Source of the DNA: Haematobia irritans
Lineage: Eukaryota > Arthropoda > Insecta > Diptera > Muscidae
NCBI RefSeq assembly: GCF_050003625.1
Contig: NC_134397.1
Location: 222,084,537-222,148,536, forward strand
Reading direction: 5' to 3'
Length of the DNA: 64,000 bases
Part shown: piece after piece, positions 11,065 through 21,672 of the stretch
Layout of the letters: each line of letters starts with the position of its first letter
How positions within the stretch are numbered: the stretch's first letter is position 1
Notes under the pieces: generated by a model
What the model saw: only the letters and a program-made list of their open reading frames with translations
Database searches by the model: none
Told to the model about the DNA's origin: nothing
Translations under genes and position numbers: made by a program

Positions 11065-11196
11065 TGTTATGTATGTATGTTTATAAGTTACGCTTCAAGC
11101 ATAAGAGTTATGTTAAGGTATAGTACTCTATGATAATAATAAAGAGAGTCAGTCTTGAATCAACCGCTAACCGTGCTGTTTCAATCGGACTTATCA
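11065..11196 (+). repeat. Right LTR of mag-like element (132 bp)
   Basis: Identical to 6707-6838 by eye and followed by the GACGA target-site duplicate. Identity of the two LTRs points to a recent insertion. Confidence 0.95.
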
Positions 11197-11515
11197 GACG
11201 AAATTTTCTATAGAAATTAAATGTGCATAATTTTCTGTAGAAAATTATGCACATTTATTCTTTAGAAATGCAATTTTGACGAAATTTTCTAAAAAAATTC
11301 TATCAAAATAAAATTTCGACGAAATTTTCTATTAAAATAAATTTTTGTCAAAATTTTCTATAAAAATAAAATTTCGACGATATTGTCTATATATAACAAA
11401 TTCCCATGAAATTGTCTATAGAAATAAATTTTCCATGAAAATAAAATTTCGACGAAATTTTCTATCAAAATAAATTTTTGACAAAATTTTCTATAAAAGT
11501 AAAATTTCGATGATA
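11197..11515 (-). repeat. 29-bp tandem array, reverse, type 2 (part 2)
   Basis: Direct continuation of the array broken at 6706, with the same TTTCGACGAAATTTTCTA units. It ends at the TA where a DD37E transposon inserted. Confidence 0.88.
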
Positions 11516-12761
11516 AAGGGTGATACGGTCAAAATTTGGTCAAGGGAAAACGCGTGTAAATCGGTGAAATCGTTTATTTAAAAAAATCTAATTAAAGTTC
11601 TTTTTCAAATTCAATTAGTATAAAATTCAGGAAAAATATTCAGTTAGGCTTTCGCTTTTCCAAATCCGAATTGCCGGGCCTCACGCTTGACACCTGCCAT
11701 CAGATTTTGTACAGCCACCTTGTCCACCTTCTTCGCCGCAGAAAGCCAGTTTGCCTTGAACTGCTGGTCGTCCTTAGCAGTTTTTTGGTCTTCTTTAGGT
11801 TCCGCTTGACAATAGCCCAGTATTTCTCAATTGGGCGGAGCTCTGGCGTGTTGGGAGGGTTCTTGTCCTTGGGAACCACCTGCACGTTGTTGGCGGCGTA
11901 CCACTCCATGGCCTTTTTACCGTAATGGCAAGATGCCAAATCCGGCCAAAACAGTACGGAACAACCGTGTTTCTTCAGGAAAGGCAGCAGACGTTTATTC
12001 AAACACTCTTTCACGTAAATTTCTTGGTTGACAGTCCCGGATGCTATGAAAATGCTGCTTTTCAAGCCACAGGTACAGATGGCTTGCCAAACCAGATATT
12101 TCTTTGCGAACTTTGACAGTTTTATGTGCTTGAAAATATATGCTACCTTTCCCCTTCCTTTTGCCGTATAAAACTCCTGTCCCGGAAGCTGCTTGTAGTC
12201 GGCTTTGACGTAGGTTTCGTCGTCCATTACCACGCAGTCAAACTTCGTCAGCATCGTCGTGTACAGCCTCCGGTATCGCGCTTTGGCCGTCGTATTTTGT
12301 TTATCATCGCGATTTGGAGTCACTACGGTTGTAGACGATACACCCAGCTTATTTGCGGCATCTCGGAGAGAGAGGTTAGGGTTTCGCTTGAAACTACTGG
12401 CAACTCTCTTTGTCGTCTCAGCGGCTTCCGGTTTTCGATTTCCCCCCGATCCAGACTTCCTGGCTGTCGACAAACGTTCCCCAAACACTTTAATTACATT
12501 TGTAACGGTTGATTTGGCAACTTTTAGCGATTTTGCCAGCTTTGCGTGCGAGTAGCTCGGATTTTCGCGATGCGAAAATTTTGATACGCTGCTCTTCTTG
12601 CTTGGACGGCATTTTGACAACTGAAGAGTGAATTCCAAAATCAAAATAGGAGCAATATTCTACACACACACACACCGTCAAAATGAGGGGTGTTCAGGTT
12701 TTTTAAATGCAAAATTGAAAGAAATACGTCAAGTTTATATTGACCAGACCGTATCACCCTT
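11516..12761 (-). mobile_element. DD37E Tc1/mariner transposon copy 2, both ends present
   Basis: 1,246-bp element starting AAGGGTGATACGGTC and ending GTATCACCCTT, flanked by TA on both sides (11514-11515 and 12762-12763). Removing it joins CGATGA-TA-TTGTCTATAG, the usual local array sequence, so the insertion site is exact. The left end also shows TCAAAATTTGGTCAAG; the right terminus has lost a few bases there compared with the ends at 1830 and 31319. Confidence 0.95.
11644..12612 (-). pseudogene. DD37E transposase, broken copy 2
   Basis: The longest frame (11700-12644) reads through most of the protein: helix-turn-helix region with SYSHAKLAKSLKVAKSTV, then MDDETYVKAD, WPDLASCHY and ELRPIEKYW in DD37E spacing. 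Defects: the ATG-started N terminus (MPSKQEEQ) is out of frame with the rest; about 14 codons are missing between SSTT and VTPNRD relative to the other copies; and one T is lost from a homopolymer near 11785, shifting the last 50 or so residues. The copy is inactive but its termini look largely intact, so it could be mobilised in trans. Confidence 0.9.
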
Positions 12762-12763
12762 TA

Positions 12764-13876
12764 TTGTCTATAGATAACAAATTTCCATTAAAATTTTCTA
12801 TAGAAATAAAATTTCCATGAAATTTTTATAGAAATAAAAAACGACGATATTGTCTATATAATACAGATTTCCATGATATTTTTTATAGAAATAAATTTTG
12901 ACAAAATTTTCTATAGAAATAAAACTTTGACGAAATTTTCTATAGCAATAAAATTTCGATGAAATTTTCTATAGAAATACAATTTTGACGAAATTTTCTA
13001 TAAAAATAAAATTTCGTTGAAATTTTCAATAAAAATAAAATTTTGATGAAATTTTCTATAGAAATCAAATTTCGTTGAAAATTTTTCTATAAAACTAAAA
13101 GTTCGTTTCAATTTTTATAAAAAATTTTCTATAGCAATTTTTATAGCAAAAAAAAAATCGACAAAATTTTCTGTAGCAAAAAAAAAAAAAACAAAAAAAA
13201 ACGAAATTTTTTATAAAATAAAATTTTGATAGAAACAAATTTCGACGAAATTTTCTATAATAATCAACAACAAATTTCGACAAAATTTTCAATAAAACTA
13301 AAATTTCGTCGGAATTTTCTATAGCAGAAAATTTCACTGAAATTATCTATAGCAAACACTTTCGAAGAAATTTTTTATAGCAAAAAAACATGCAACGATT
13401 GACGATATTTTCTATAGAAATTTTCTATAATAATCAAATTTAAATAAAATTTTCTTTAAAAATAAAATTTCAATAAAATCTCCTTAACATTTTTTTTTAA
13501 AATAACAAGTTTCTTTAAAAATAAAATTTCGCCGAAGTTTTAAAAATAAAATTTCGACGAAATTTTTTATAGCAGAAAAATTTCATTGAAATTTTCTATT
13601 CTAACAATTTCGAAGAAATTTTCTATAGCAAAAAAAAATAAAAATGCAAAGAAATTTCGTTGCATTGACGATATTTTCTATAGCAAAAAAAAATTTCGAC
13701 GAAGTTTTCCATAATAATCAAATTTCAATAAAATTTTCTTTAAAAATAAAATTTAAAAAAATTTTCTTTAAAAATAAAATTTAAAAAATTTCTTTAAAAC
13801 TAAACTTTCGACGAAAATTCTTATAGCAGAAAAATTTCGCTGTAATTTTCTATAGCAAAAAATGCAACGAAATGTA
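12764..13876 (-). repeat. 29-bp tandem array, reverse, type 2 (part 3)
   Basis: The same array, more degenerate, with A-rich stretches (for example around 13150 and 13620) and many truncated units. It ends at the TA targeted by the mariner at 13877. Confidence 0.85.
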
Positions 13877-15040
13877 ACAGGTTGGCGGATAAGTCCCCGG
13901 TTTAACAAAGAAAAACACATTTTTTTGTCAAAATTCGTTTTTATTATTCAACATAGTTCCCTTGAAGAGCGATACAACGATTATAGCGACCTTCAAATTT
14001 TTTGATACAATTTTGGTAGTACTCCTTCGGTTTTGCCTCAAAATAGGCCGCAGTTTCGGCGATCACCTCTTCATTGCAGCCAAATTTTTTCCCTGCGAGC
14101 ATCCTCTTTTGAGGTCTGAGAACAAAAAAAGTCGCTGGGGGCCAGATTTGGAGAATACGGTGGGTGGGGAAGCAATTCGAAGCCCAATTCATGAATTTTT
14201 GCCATCGTTCTCAATGACTTGTGGCACGGTGCGTTGTCTTGGTGGAACAACACTTTTTTCTTCTTCATATGGGGCCGTTTTGCCGCGATTTCGACCTTCA
14301 AACGCTCCAATAACGCTTCGGAGACGGTTCACCGGTCGCTGTCCACTCAGTCGACTGTCGATTGGACTCAGGAGTGTAGTGATGGAGCCATGTTTCATCC
14401 ATTGTCACATATCGACGGAAAAACTGGGGTGTATTACGAGTTAACATCTGCAAACACCGCTCAGAATCATAAACACTTTGTTGTTTTTGGTCAAATGTGA
14501 GCTCGCGCGGCACCCATTTTGCACAGAGCTTCCGCATATCCAAATATTGATGAATGATATGACCAACACGTTCCTTTGATATCTTTAAGGCCTCTGCTAT
14601 CTCGATCAACTTCATTTTACCGTCATTCAAAATCATTTTGTAGATTTTTTTGATATTTTCGACGGCAACCACCTCTTTCGGGCGTCCACTGCGTTCACCG
14701 TCCTCCGTGCTCATTTCACCACGCTTGAATTTTGCATACCACTCAATTATTGTTGATTTCCCTGGGGCAGAGTCCGGAAACTCATTATCAAGCCAAGTTT
14801 TTGCTTCCACCGTATTTTTTCCCTTCATAAAACAGTATTTTATCAAAACACGAAATTCCTTTTTTTTCCATTTTTTCACAATAACAAAAGTTGCTTCACA
14901 AAAGACGCTCTATCTCACAATCTAATTGACTTACAGACGTCAAATTTTGACACGAATCATTTGAATCATTTGGTTGGTACTATATAAAAATAATATGCAT
15001 TTAATACTAGCGTCAGACCGGGGACTTATCAGGCACCTGT
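13877..15040 (-). mobile_element. Irritans-type mariner (Himar1-like) copy 1, internally deleted
   Basis: Starts ACAGGTTGGCGGATAAGTCC and ends with the inverted counterpart GGGGACTTATCAGGCACCTG followed by T; TA lies on each side (13875-13876, 15041-15042). The termini correspond to the Himar1-type 27-bp inverted repeat with a few substitutions. Length 1,164 bp is shorter than a full mariner of about 1.28 kb because of internal deletions. Confidence 0.93.
13944..14879 (-). pseudogene. Irritans mariner transposase, broken copy 1
   Basis: DD34D mariner transposase remains. The N-terminal half (14298-14879) keeps its ATG and the helix-turn-helix stretch (LIEIAEALKISKERVGHIIH) up to the first catalytic Asp in TMDETWLHHY. 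About 40 codons are then deleted before MERLKVEIAAK. The second Asp (FHQDNAPCHK) and third (LAPSDFF) are in the next piece, after which a frameshift puts the last 80 or so residues in another frame. Family known; inactivation seen. Confidence 0.93.
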
Positions 15041-15330
15041 TAGTTGCATTGGCGTTGGCGTTGACAATATTTTCTATAACAAAAAAAATATAACGAAATT
15101 TTCTATAATAGCCAAATTTAAACAAACATTTTTTTAAAAATAAAATCTCAACAAAAGTTTCCTTAAAATAAAATTTCGCAGAAATTTTCTATAGCAACAT
15201 ATAATAAAATCGAAGAAATTTTCTATAGCAAAAGAATTTAGACGAAATGTTCTATAGCGAAAAATTCAACGATTTTTTTCAGCAAAAAAAATGTCGACAG
15301 ATTTTCTATGGCAAAAAAATTTTCTATACA
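15041..15330 (-). repeat. 29-bp tandem array, reverse, type 2 (part 4)
   Basis: Last part of the array that began at 4725, degenerate, ending near TTTTCTATACACAG where an AT-rich mobile repeat begins. Confidence 0.8.
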
Positions 15331-15470
15331 CAGAAAAAAATTTCAGTAGAAAATTATTTGCTTGTAGTTAAATTTTATTATTGTTATCGAAATTTTCCAC
15401 AGCTTAACGAAATCTTATTTTTTTTAAGTATGTCCCAAAAATGTTATGAACTAAACGTGAGTATAAAGTT

Positions 15471-15906
15471 AATTAAGTCAATGATTGATAATTTTAAAAT
15501 TTTTAATCAAAAACTTAATTCGAATTTTTAATTAAAATTTAATTCGAAAGACTATGTCAGTGAGAAAAATTTATGGACATATTTAAATTTTTAATTAATC
15601 ATTTATTTCAAACAATGTTAATCAAACTAAAAACACTAAGTCAATTCAAGAAAGTAAGTGCAAATAGTTACCTTTTTAACAAAAAAAAAAATTAATTGAG
15701 TTTTGCAATGAACACCAATTATATTTTTAATTGAATCAATTTAACAATTAATTGAAATTTGCTAATTAAATTAATTAAATTTGTAATCAATTATTTGTAA
15801 TGCACAATTAAAACTATAAAATTTTACAAAAAAAGTTACCAAATGTTATTTTGCAAAATTTTATTTCTATACTAACGCTAAATTTAACTTATTTTTATTG
15901 GAAAAA
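15471..15906 (+). repeat. AATTAATTG-rich arm (copy 1) ending in a single 29-bp unit
   Basis: Matches 22475-22974: ATTTATTTCAAACAATGTTA, ATTAATTGAGTTTTGCAAT and TAATCAATTATTTGTAATGC. It ends with GTTATTTTGCAAAATTTTAT and TTCTATA, that is one unit of the 29-bp repeat, and then leaves. At 22.97 kb the same arm runs into more than 150 units. Confidence 0.75.
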
Positions 15907-16121
15907 AAATTATTTGCTTGTATTAAATTTTATTATTGTTATCGAAATTTTCCACAGCTTAACGAAATCTTATTTTTTTTAAGTATGTCTCAAAAATTTT
16001 ATGAACTAAACGTGAGTATAAAGTTCATTGACCGTACACATAAGTTCAATATGAACTGAAACAAATGAAAATTTTCGTACGATTCCCAAAAATAGTAAGA
16101 ATGAACTAATGTGAAGAATGA

Positions 16122-16213
16122 AGAGAGAAGTTCACCAATGTGGTATCACAATGGACTGAATAGTCTAAGTGAGCCTGATACATCGGGCTGCAACCTAACA
16201 TCACCTAACCTAC
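16122..16213 (+). mobile_element. SINE 3' fragment
   Basis: The last 90 or so bases of the tRNA-derived SINE seen in full at 36350 and 39647: GGTATCACAATGGACTGAAT, AGTCTAAGTGAGCCTGATAC, then a degenerate CCTAA tail. The tRNA-like head is missing. Confidence 0.75.
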
Positions 16214-16283
16214 TGTGTGGTTAAAATGGTCATGACATGGCCCCAATGATTTTCTTCTTTACTTTTAGTTAATTTTTCTTCTA

Positions 16284-16321
16284 CAGTTCACGAAATTACA
16301 TCATCTCAATTTCGTGAACTG
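16284..16321. other. Perfect 14-bp hairpin
   Basis: CAGTTCACGAAATT at 16284-16297 and its exact reverse complement AATTTCGTGAACTG at 16308-16321, with a 10-base loop. It lies in the right part of the composite repeat; function unknown. Confidence 0.8.
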
Positions 16322-16540
16322 CAGTTAAAAAGTACAACAGGGCATTAAAATGTCCTGGTTTTAACAACACAACAATCTCAAAATTTGGAGATTGGAACAT
16401 TTAGTTCAAGTTTCGTGCTTGATAGTTCATTCTTCCTATAAAACAGTTCATTTTTTTTCGGTGTAGCAAAAAAGTCCACAGAATTTTCTATAGAAATAAC
16501 ATTAAACCAAATTTTCTATAAAATGAAATTTAGTGAATAT

Positions 16541-18766
16541 TTAAAGTTATTGACTAATTTTCACAGTTATACCATTATTGCCCTCAGTGGTTCTGATGCG
16601 TATGTGAATAAGACACTGCACTGCATCATTTAATGTTAAACTTTGCTATTAATGTATGAGCAGGGCAAAGTTTTGTTGCCAAGGCAAAAGTTTCAATTTG
16701 TTAGAGAACTTGGAGAATGAAAATGGAGGAAAAAAATTGCTTAAATTATTGTTCTTCGTTACAACACCCAAGTCAAAATGTTTTTTGAGTTTTGTTCTCT
16801 ATACTTTTGTTTCTACGATGGTGTTACAAATAAAAAATGAACCATCAGCCAATGGTGGCCAGGCACCCTGGGTATAAATTTAAGTTAGCAATTTTCTTTT
16901 TTTTTTTTACGAGAGTCCATCCTTAATATGACTTGATGCTGTTATGTCCAGACATCTTTATATCACATGATGTTAAAATAGCGACGATAAGCAAGTGTGT
17001 ACTATGAGCAAATGCCATGACAAGGTCAAGGCCATCTGTGTATAAAAAAGTGTATGTACGGCTGTATCATTAAGGCTCTTGGTTGGTTAGTTGGTTGCTT
17101 CTGTCATGTCATACAATAGCTTGTGAAAAAAGTTTGCCCTTTTGTAATTGAATTTCATTCTCCTACATGTTCAACTTTAGTTTTTGAACAAATGTAATGT
17201 AATTAGGCTATCTAGTTATTATTAATAACATTGCATACTTTTGGGATGTTTGATATTAAATATCTCAAAATGGTTTTTAAGGTCATTGCAAGCTATGGAG
17301 GCAGACTGGACAAAGGCGACGTTGGCTGTGTCTTATTTTTAATGTCTTAAATTTTATTATCAAAATTCCTTAACAATGAGCCTTTAGTGCTGTTAAAATT
17401 AAAGCAATTAAAATTGTATGCTCAAAAACGTAGTATTTCTCGTTATTCTTGCATTCTTTTACAATTTCACTAAGAGGTTCTGTCTGCACCAGCTTCTAGG
17501 TAACAATGAATTCTTAATTCAATTGTTGATTTGCTTTTTCTTCTTGTATCCGCCGTTTCCCTATCCGTTTTCCTATATTTCTGCTAACCGTATCCTTTTT
17601 GGCAGGCAAACGGAAAAGGTGATTGAGTGACTTTTGTGGTTCTCAATTGGGTTTGAGAGAATATTTGCTTTCAATTTGAACTTCCCCTCAAAATCTTATC
17701 AATTAAGAGTTTTATGTTTGTCGGTTTTTTTTTCAGTTTCCGCTGAACCACAGCACTCAACGAGAAATTCAAACTAAAACCATTTCAATGTAACCTCAAT
17801 ACCGGATATTATCTTAATTCTGAGCAAATGTTTAGTACATCTCTGCAACACTTGAAATATTTAATGTGTTTGAAATGGATGTTCAGAATATTGAAAAAAA
17901 AAATGTTTTACTCATCAACACCACATCCTTTTTTCCTGACCAGGATTTAAATGTGATTAAATCATGGTTGTACAATGTAACTTGAAGAGGATATAATGCT
18001 TGGAACAGAAAAAATTCAAACTTTATATTATGCTGGCTCTGTGGTTACCATCGTTATATGAATGGCTTTTACATATTTTTCTTTTACTCTGAGGTTTGAG
18101 GGGAATACAATCAAAATGTAACAAGATTCGTGTTAAGCCTCTTTATCAGAGCCACAGTATCTTTTCGCAACGAAATTGTAATTTTACTTTTAGGTTGATG
18201 CAGTATAGACTGTCACTTACTCCCTAAAAATATGCAACAAAATCTATAAATATATTGTCATGTGACTAACGAAACGGCGCTGTGAATATGAGCCCTATGA
18301 AAATTAGCCCCAAAACCTAAATAAAGCAGAACCCCAAAAGAGTATGTATATGGAAAACACCAACACCAATTTTTTATATTTTTTCAGAAAGTAACTTAAT
18401 TTTATTATAGGGTCTCATTTGCATTATGATAATAAACCCAAATATTTCAAATGAAAATAAACCTCAATTTCCTTTTTGGGATTGTGCTTTGTTTTCAAGT
18501 GGGACTTTTATCGCATTCTGGGATTTGACAATGGTGGCAACTATATACACCTTGGTTGTTCTATCGCAGCAGATATGGTATTTGCGCGGCCGGTCTTCCA
18601 CCGGGACTTAAGACTTTTTCCTATGGACACTCTATTCAAGAGATTGGAACTAAGTAACACATATTTTTTTTCTTAAAACTTCATATTTTTCATAGCAGTT
18701 AGGGTTCATTTCTTTTAAATCAAAAGGGAAAGTGTGTCCTAATATTAGTTTGGGGTCGATTTTCAA
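16541..18766. other. Unassigned spacer, about 2.2 kb
   Basis: After a few isolated 29-bp-type units (16480-16540) the sequence looks single-copy within the window. Short open frames (for example 16656-16877 and 17418-17630) show no domain or conserved motif. No gene called; it could be intron. Confidence 0.45.
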
Positions 18767-18868
18767 ATGATTTTGAATGACCGTAAAATGAAGTTGATCG
18801 AGATAGCAGAGGCCTTTAAGATATCAAAGGAACGTGTTGGTCATATCATTCATCAATATTTGGATAAT
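18767..18868 (+). pseudogene. Orphan fragment of irritans mariner transposase
   Basis: About 100 bp encoding MILNDRKMKLIEIAEAFKIS and then KERVGHIIHQYLD, the helix-turn-helix DNA-binding segment of the Himar1-like transposase, with no inverted repeats or other transposase parts nearby. Just downstream, GGGGTCCATTTTCAT-like motifs recur (18909-19003). Confidence 0.85.
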
Positions 18869-19208
18869 GGGGGCCTGTTTCTTTTAGATTTTGGTGCCCA
18901 TTTTCTGGGGTCCATTTTCATCTTGTTTCAGTTAGATTTGGTTGGGACCATTTTCTTGGCCCTATTTCATTTGGGGCTAACTTTCCTGGGGTCAATTTTC
19001 ATACCGCCTATCAAAATACTTTGAGTTTATTTTATGTATCCCTATAACATCATTTATAACGAATTAAAAAGTTGATTGAAGTTGAAAATTTTTTAAATTA
19101 ATAAATTAATTATCAATGATTGAAAATTTTAAAATTTCTAATAATTTTAAAATTTTAAAATTTAAATTAATTGATTCCATTAACTCTAACTCGGAAAACT
19201 AAGTCGGT
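18869..19208. other. Spacer with imperfect GGGTCCATTTTC motifs and AT-rich tail
   Basis: Three loosely repeated motifs of GGGGTC(C/A)ATTTTCAT type, then an AAATTTTAAAATTT-rich stretch (19085-19165). No gene. Confidence 0.4.
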
Positions 19209-21672
19209 TAAAGCAAGTATATACAGTAGTAAGTTCGGCCGGGCCGAATCTTAAATACCCACCACCATGAATCAAATATAATAGTTTCCTTTGAAAATTT
19301 CAGGGGGGTTTGATGACAGAAATTTTCAAAACCAGATCAGTTCAACCAGTACACTTCCCGAAGATAAAAGTAAAGATTTTACCTATGACGACTAGATCAG
19401 ATTCTGGATGTGTAAGAACCATTTTTTATTTGAGTTTTAGAGGAATCATAAACAAGAAGTGTGCAAGAATATGATGAAACAAGTATATAAAGAAGTAAAT
19501 TCGGCCGGGCCGAATTTTAAATACCCACCCCCATGAATCAAATATGATAGTTTACTTTGAAAACTCTTCGTCGTAGTGGGTTACTTGATAATATATAGAA
19601 TTGTAGCGGGTTTGATGACAAATCTTCTCCCAAGCAAGTCAGTTCCCGAAGACAAACTTTAAAGATTCTACCTATGAAGACCAGATCAGATTCTGGATTT
19701 ATGAGAACCAATTTTGTTTGAGTTTTAGAGAAATTATAAACATATCGTGTATATGATGAAATTACGCCTTGAGATAAAATCTTAAATATGTAGATTTTTT
19801 CCCGCCATTATTTAAATACGATGAGTAAAATCTGGATATTTTACTTTCAGTTTGAAGCAATTTTCATGATCAGTGCGCCTGCTATACCCTGAGAGAAGTG
19901 TTTTCTTTTTTGAGAAACGTAATTTTAGACAAGCAAAGTTTCCTTTTGACCCAAGTTTTAGAGACAATCGTTGAATAAACGAAAATACTTTATAAGAAAA
20001 GGAAATTTCGTTTGTCTAAAATTTCATTATAGATTACTAATTTCCAGCAAATCGGATAAAAACTACGGATTCTAGAAGCCCAAGAAATAAAGCCGGGAGA
20101 TCGGTGTATATGGGGGCTACACCAAAACATGGACCGATAGGCACCATTTGCTACTCACATATTTGTGATCTTAAAATACCTCCAGATTTTCAATTTCAAA
20201 CAAATCGGCTAGAAAATATAGTCTCTAGACGCCCAAGAAGTAAAAATCGAGAGATCAGTCTATATGGGGGCTATACCAAAAAATGGGCACCATTTTCGGC
20301 AGACGTTTTCGGCACACCTTTTTATGGTCCCAAAAGAACTCTAGATTTTCAATTTCAGGAAAATCGGATAGAAAATATAGTTTCTAGAAGCCCAAGAAGC
20401 AAAATCGGGAGATCAGTCTCTATGGGGGCTATATCAAAACATGGACCGATGAGCACCATTTTCGGCACACCTTTTTATGGTCCTCAAATACATCTAGATT
20501 TCCAATTTCAGGCAAATCGGATGGTAAATATAGTTTCTAGAAGCCCTAGAAGCAAAATCGGGATATCGGTCTATATGGGGGCTATGCCAAAACATGGACC
20601 TATGGGCACCATTTTCGGCAAACCTTTTTATGGTCCTCAAATACCTCTATATTTCCAATTTCAGGCAAATTGGATAAAAACTACGGTTTTTATAGGCCCA
20701 AGACTCCAAATCGGGAGGTTGGTTTATATGGGGGCTATATCAAAACATGGACCGATGGATACCATTTTCGACACACCTCTTTATGGTCCCAAAATACCTC
20801 TAGATTTGCAATTTCATACAAATCGGACAGAAAATACTGTTTCTAGACGCGTAAGAAGTAAAATCGGGAGATCGGTCTATATGGGGGCTTTACCAAAACA
20901 TGGACTGATTCGGACCATTTTCGACACACCTCCTTATGGTCCTAAAATACCTCTAGATTTTCAATTTCAGACAAATCGGATAGAAAATACTGTTTCTAGA
21001 CGCCTAAGAAGCAAAATCGAGAGATCGGTCTATATGGGGGCTATACCAAACCATGGACCAATACGGACCATTTTCGAAACACCTCCTTATGGTCCTAAAA
21101 TACCTCTAGATTTTCAATTTCAGACAAATCGGATAGAAAATACTGTTTCTAGACGCCTAAGAAGCAAAATCGGGAGATCGGTCTATATGGGGGCTATACC
21201 AAAACATGGACCGATACGGACCATTTTCGACACACCTCTTTATGGTCCCAAAATACCTCTGGATTTCCAATTTCAGGCAAATCTGATAAAAACTACGGTT
21301 TTTATAGGCCCAAGACCCCAAATCGGGAGGTCGGTTTATATGGGGACTATATCAAAACTTGGACCGATATAGCCCATCTTCGAACTTGACCTGCCTGCAA
21401 ACAAAAAACTAATCTGTGCCAAATTTCGGGACGATAGCGCCATTATTGAAGGCTGTAGCGTGATTACAACAGACAGACAGACAGACAGACACACAGACAG
21501 ACGGACAGACGGACAGACGGACAGACGGACATGCTTATATCGTCTTAGAATTTCTCCCTGATCGAGAATATATATACTTTATATAGTTGGAAATCGATAT
21601 TTCGATGTGTTACAAACGGAATGACAATCTTATTATACCCCCGTCACCATTTTATGGTGGTGGGTATAAAAA
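19209..21672 (-). repeat. Mini-me/DINE-like element A1 with 153-bp internal repeats
   Basis: Starts with the inverted tail AGCAAGTATATACAGTAGTA followed by AGTTCGGCCGGGCCGAAT; the tail block is repeated at about 19482, so the first 270 bp are duplicated. Nine blocks spaced 153-158 bp (ATGGGGGCT-type motifs at 20110, 20264, 20422, 20575, 20728, 20881, 21034, 21187, 21340) follow, then an (RGAC)n microsatellite at 21468-21530 and the end TTTTATGGTGGTGGGTATAA. Dipteran mini-me elements are known for a conserved core flanked by (TA)n and (GTCY)n microsatellites, which fits; the family link is by resemblance. Confidence 0.75.
21468..21530 (-). repeat. (RGAC)n microsatellite
   Basis: Runs of ACAG, then GGACAGAC-type tetranucleotides, the reverse complement of the (GTCY)n tract at 50341. 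It marks the same relative position in each mini-me-like element. Confidence 0.9.

Larger units (their letters stand above)
6707..11196 (+). mobile_element. Intact mag-like Ty3/gypsy LTR retrotransposon, 4,490 bp
   Basis: Complete element: two 132-bp LTRs that I read as identical, both starting TGTTATG and ending TTATCA. The 5-bp target-site duplication is GACGA at 6702-6706 and 11197-11201. It holds one uninterrupted gag-pol frame, a primer-binding site directly after the left LTR and a purine tract before the right LTR. Very short LTRs, total size near 4.5 kb, fused gag-pol and absence of env agree with the mag clade named after the Bombyx element; the clade is inferred from layout and motif style, not from a tree. 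It inserted inside the 29-bp array: joining the flanks restores CATTTTGACGAAATTTTC, found intact at about 5571. Confidence 0.95.
15331..16465 (+). repeat. Composite AT-rich repeat with TACACMGAAAAAAA-type ends
   Basis: The left end reads TACACAGAAAAAAA (about 15337) and the right end TTTTTTTTCGGTGTA (16451-16465) is its near inverted complement. Inside: 120-bp near-identical direct repeats (15351-15470 and 15907-16025) around an AATTAATTG-rich segment, a SINE 3' fragment (16122-16213), and a hairpin at 16284-16321. No coding capacity. Confidence 0.6.

Noticed and set aside
20104..21372. 422-residue repetitive protein gene
   Set aside because: Lies wholly inside a mini-me-like element; the open frame follows from a 153-bp period. 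No known domain, no promoter or splice context.
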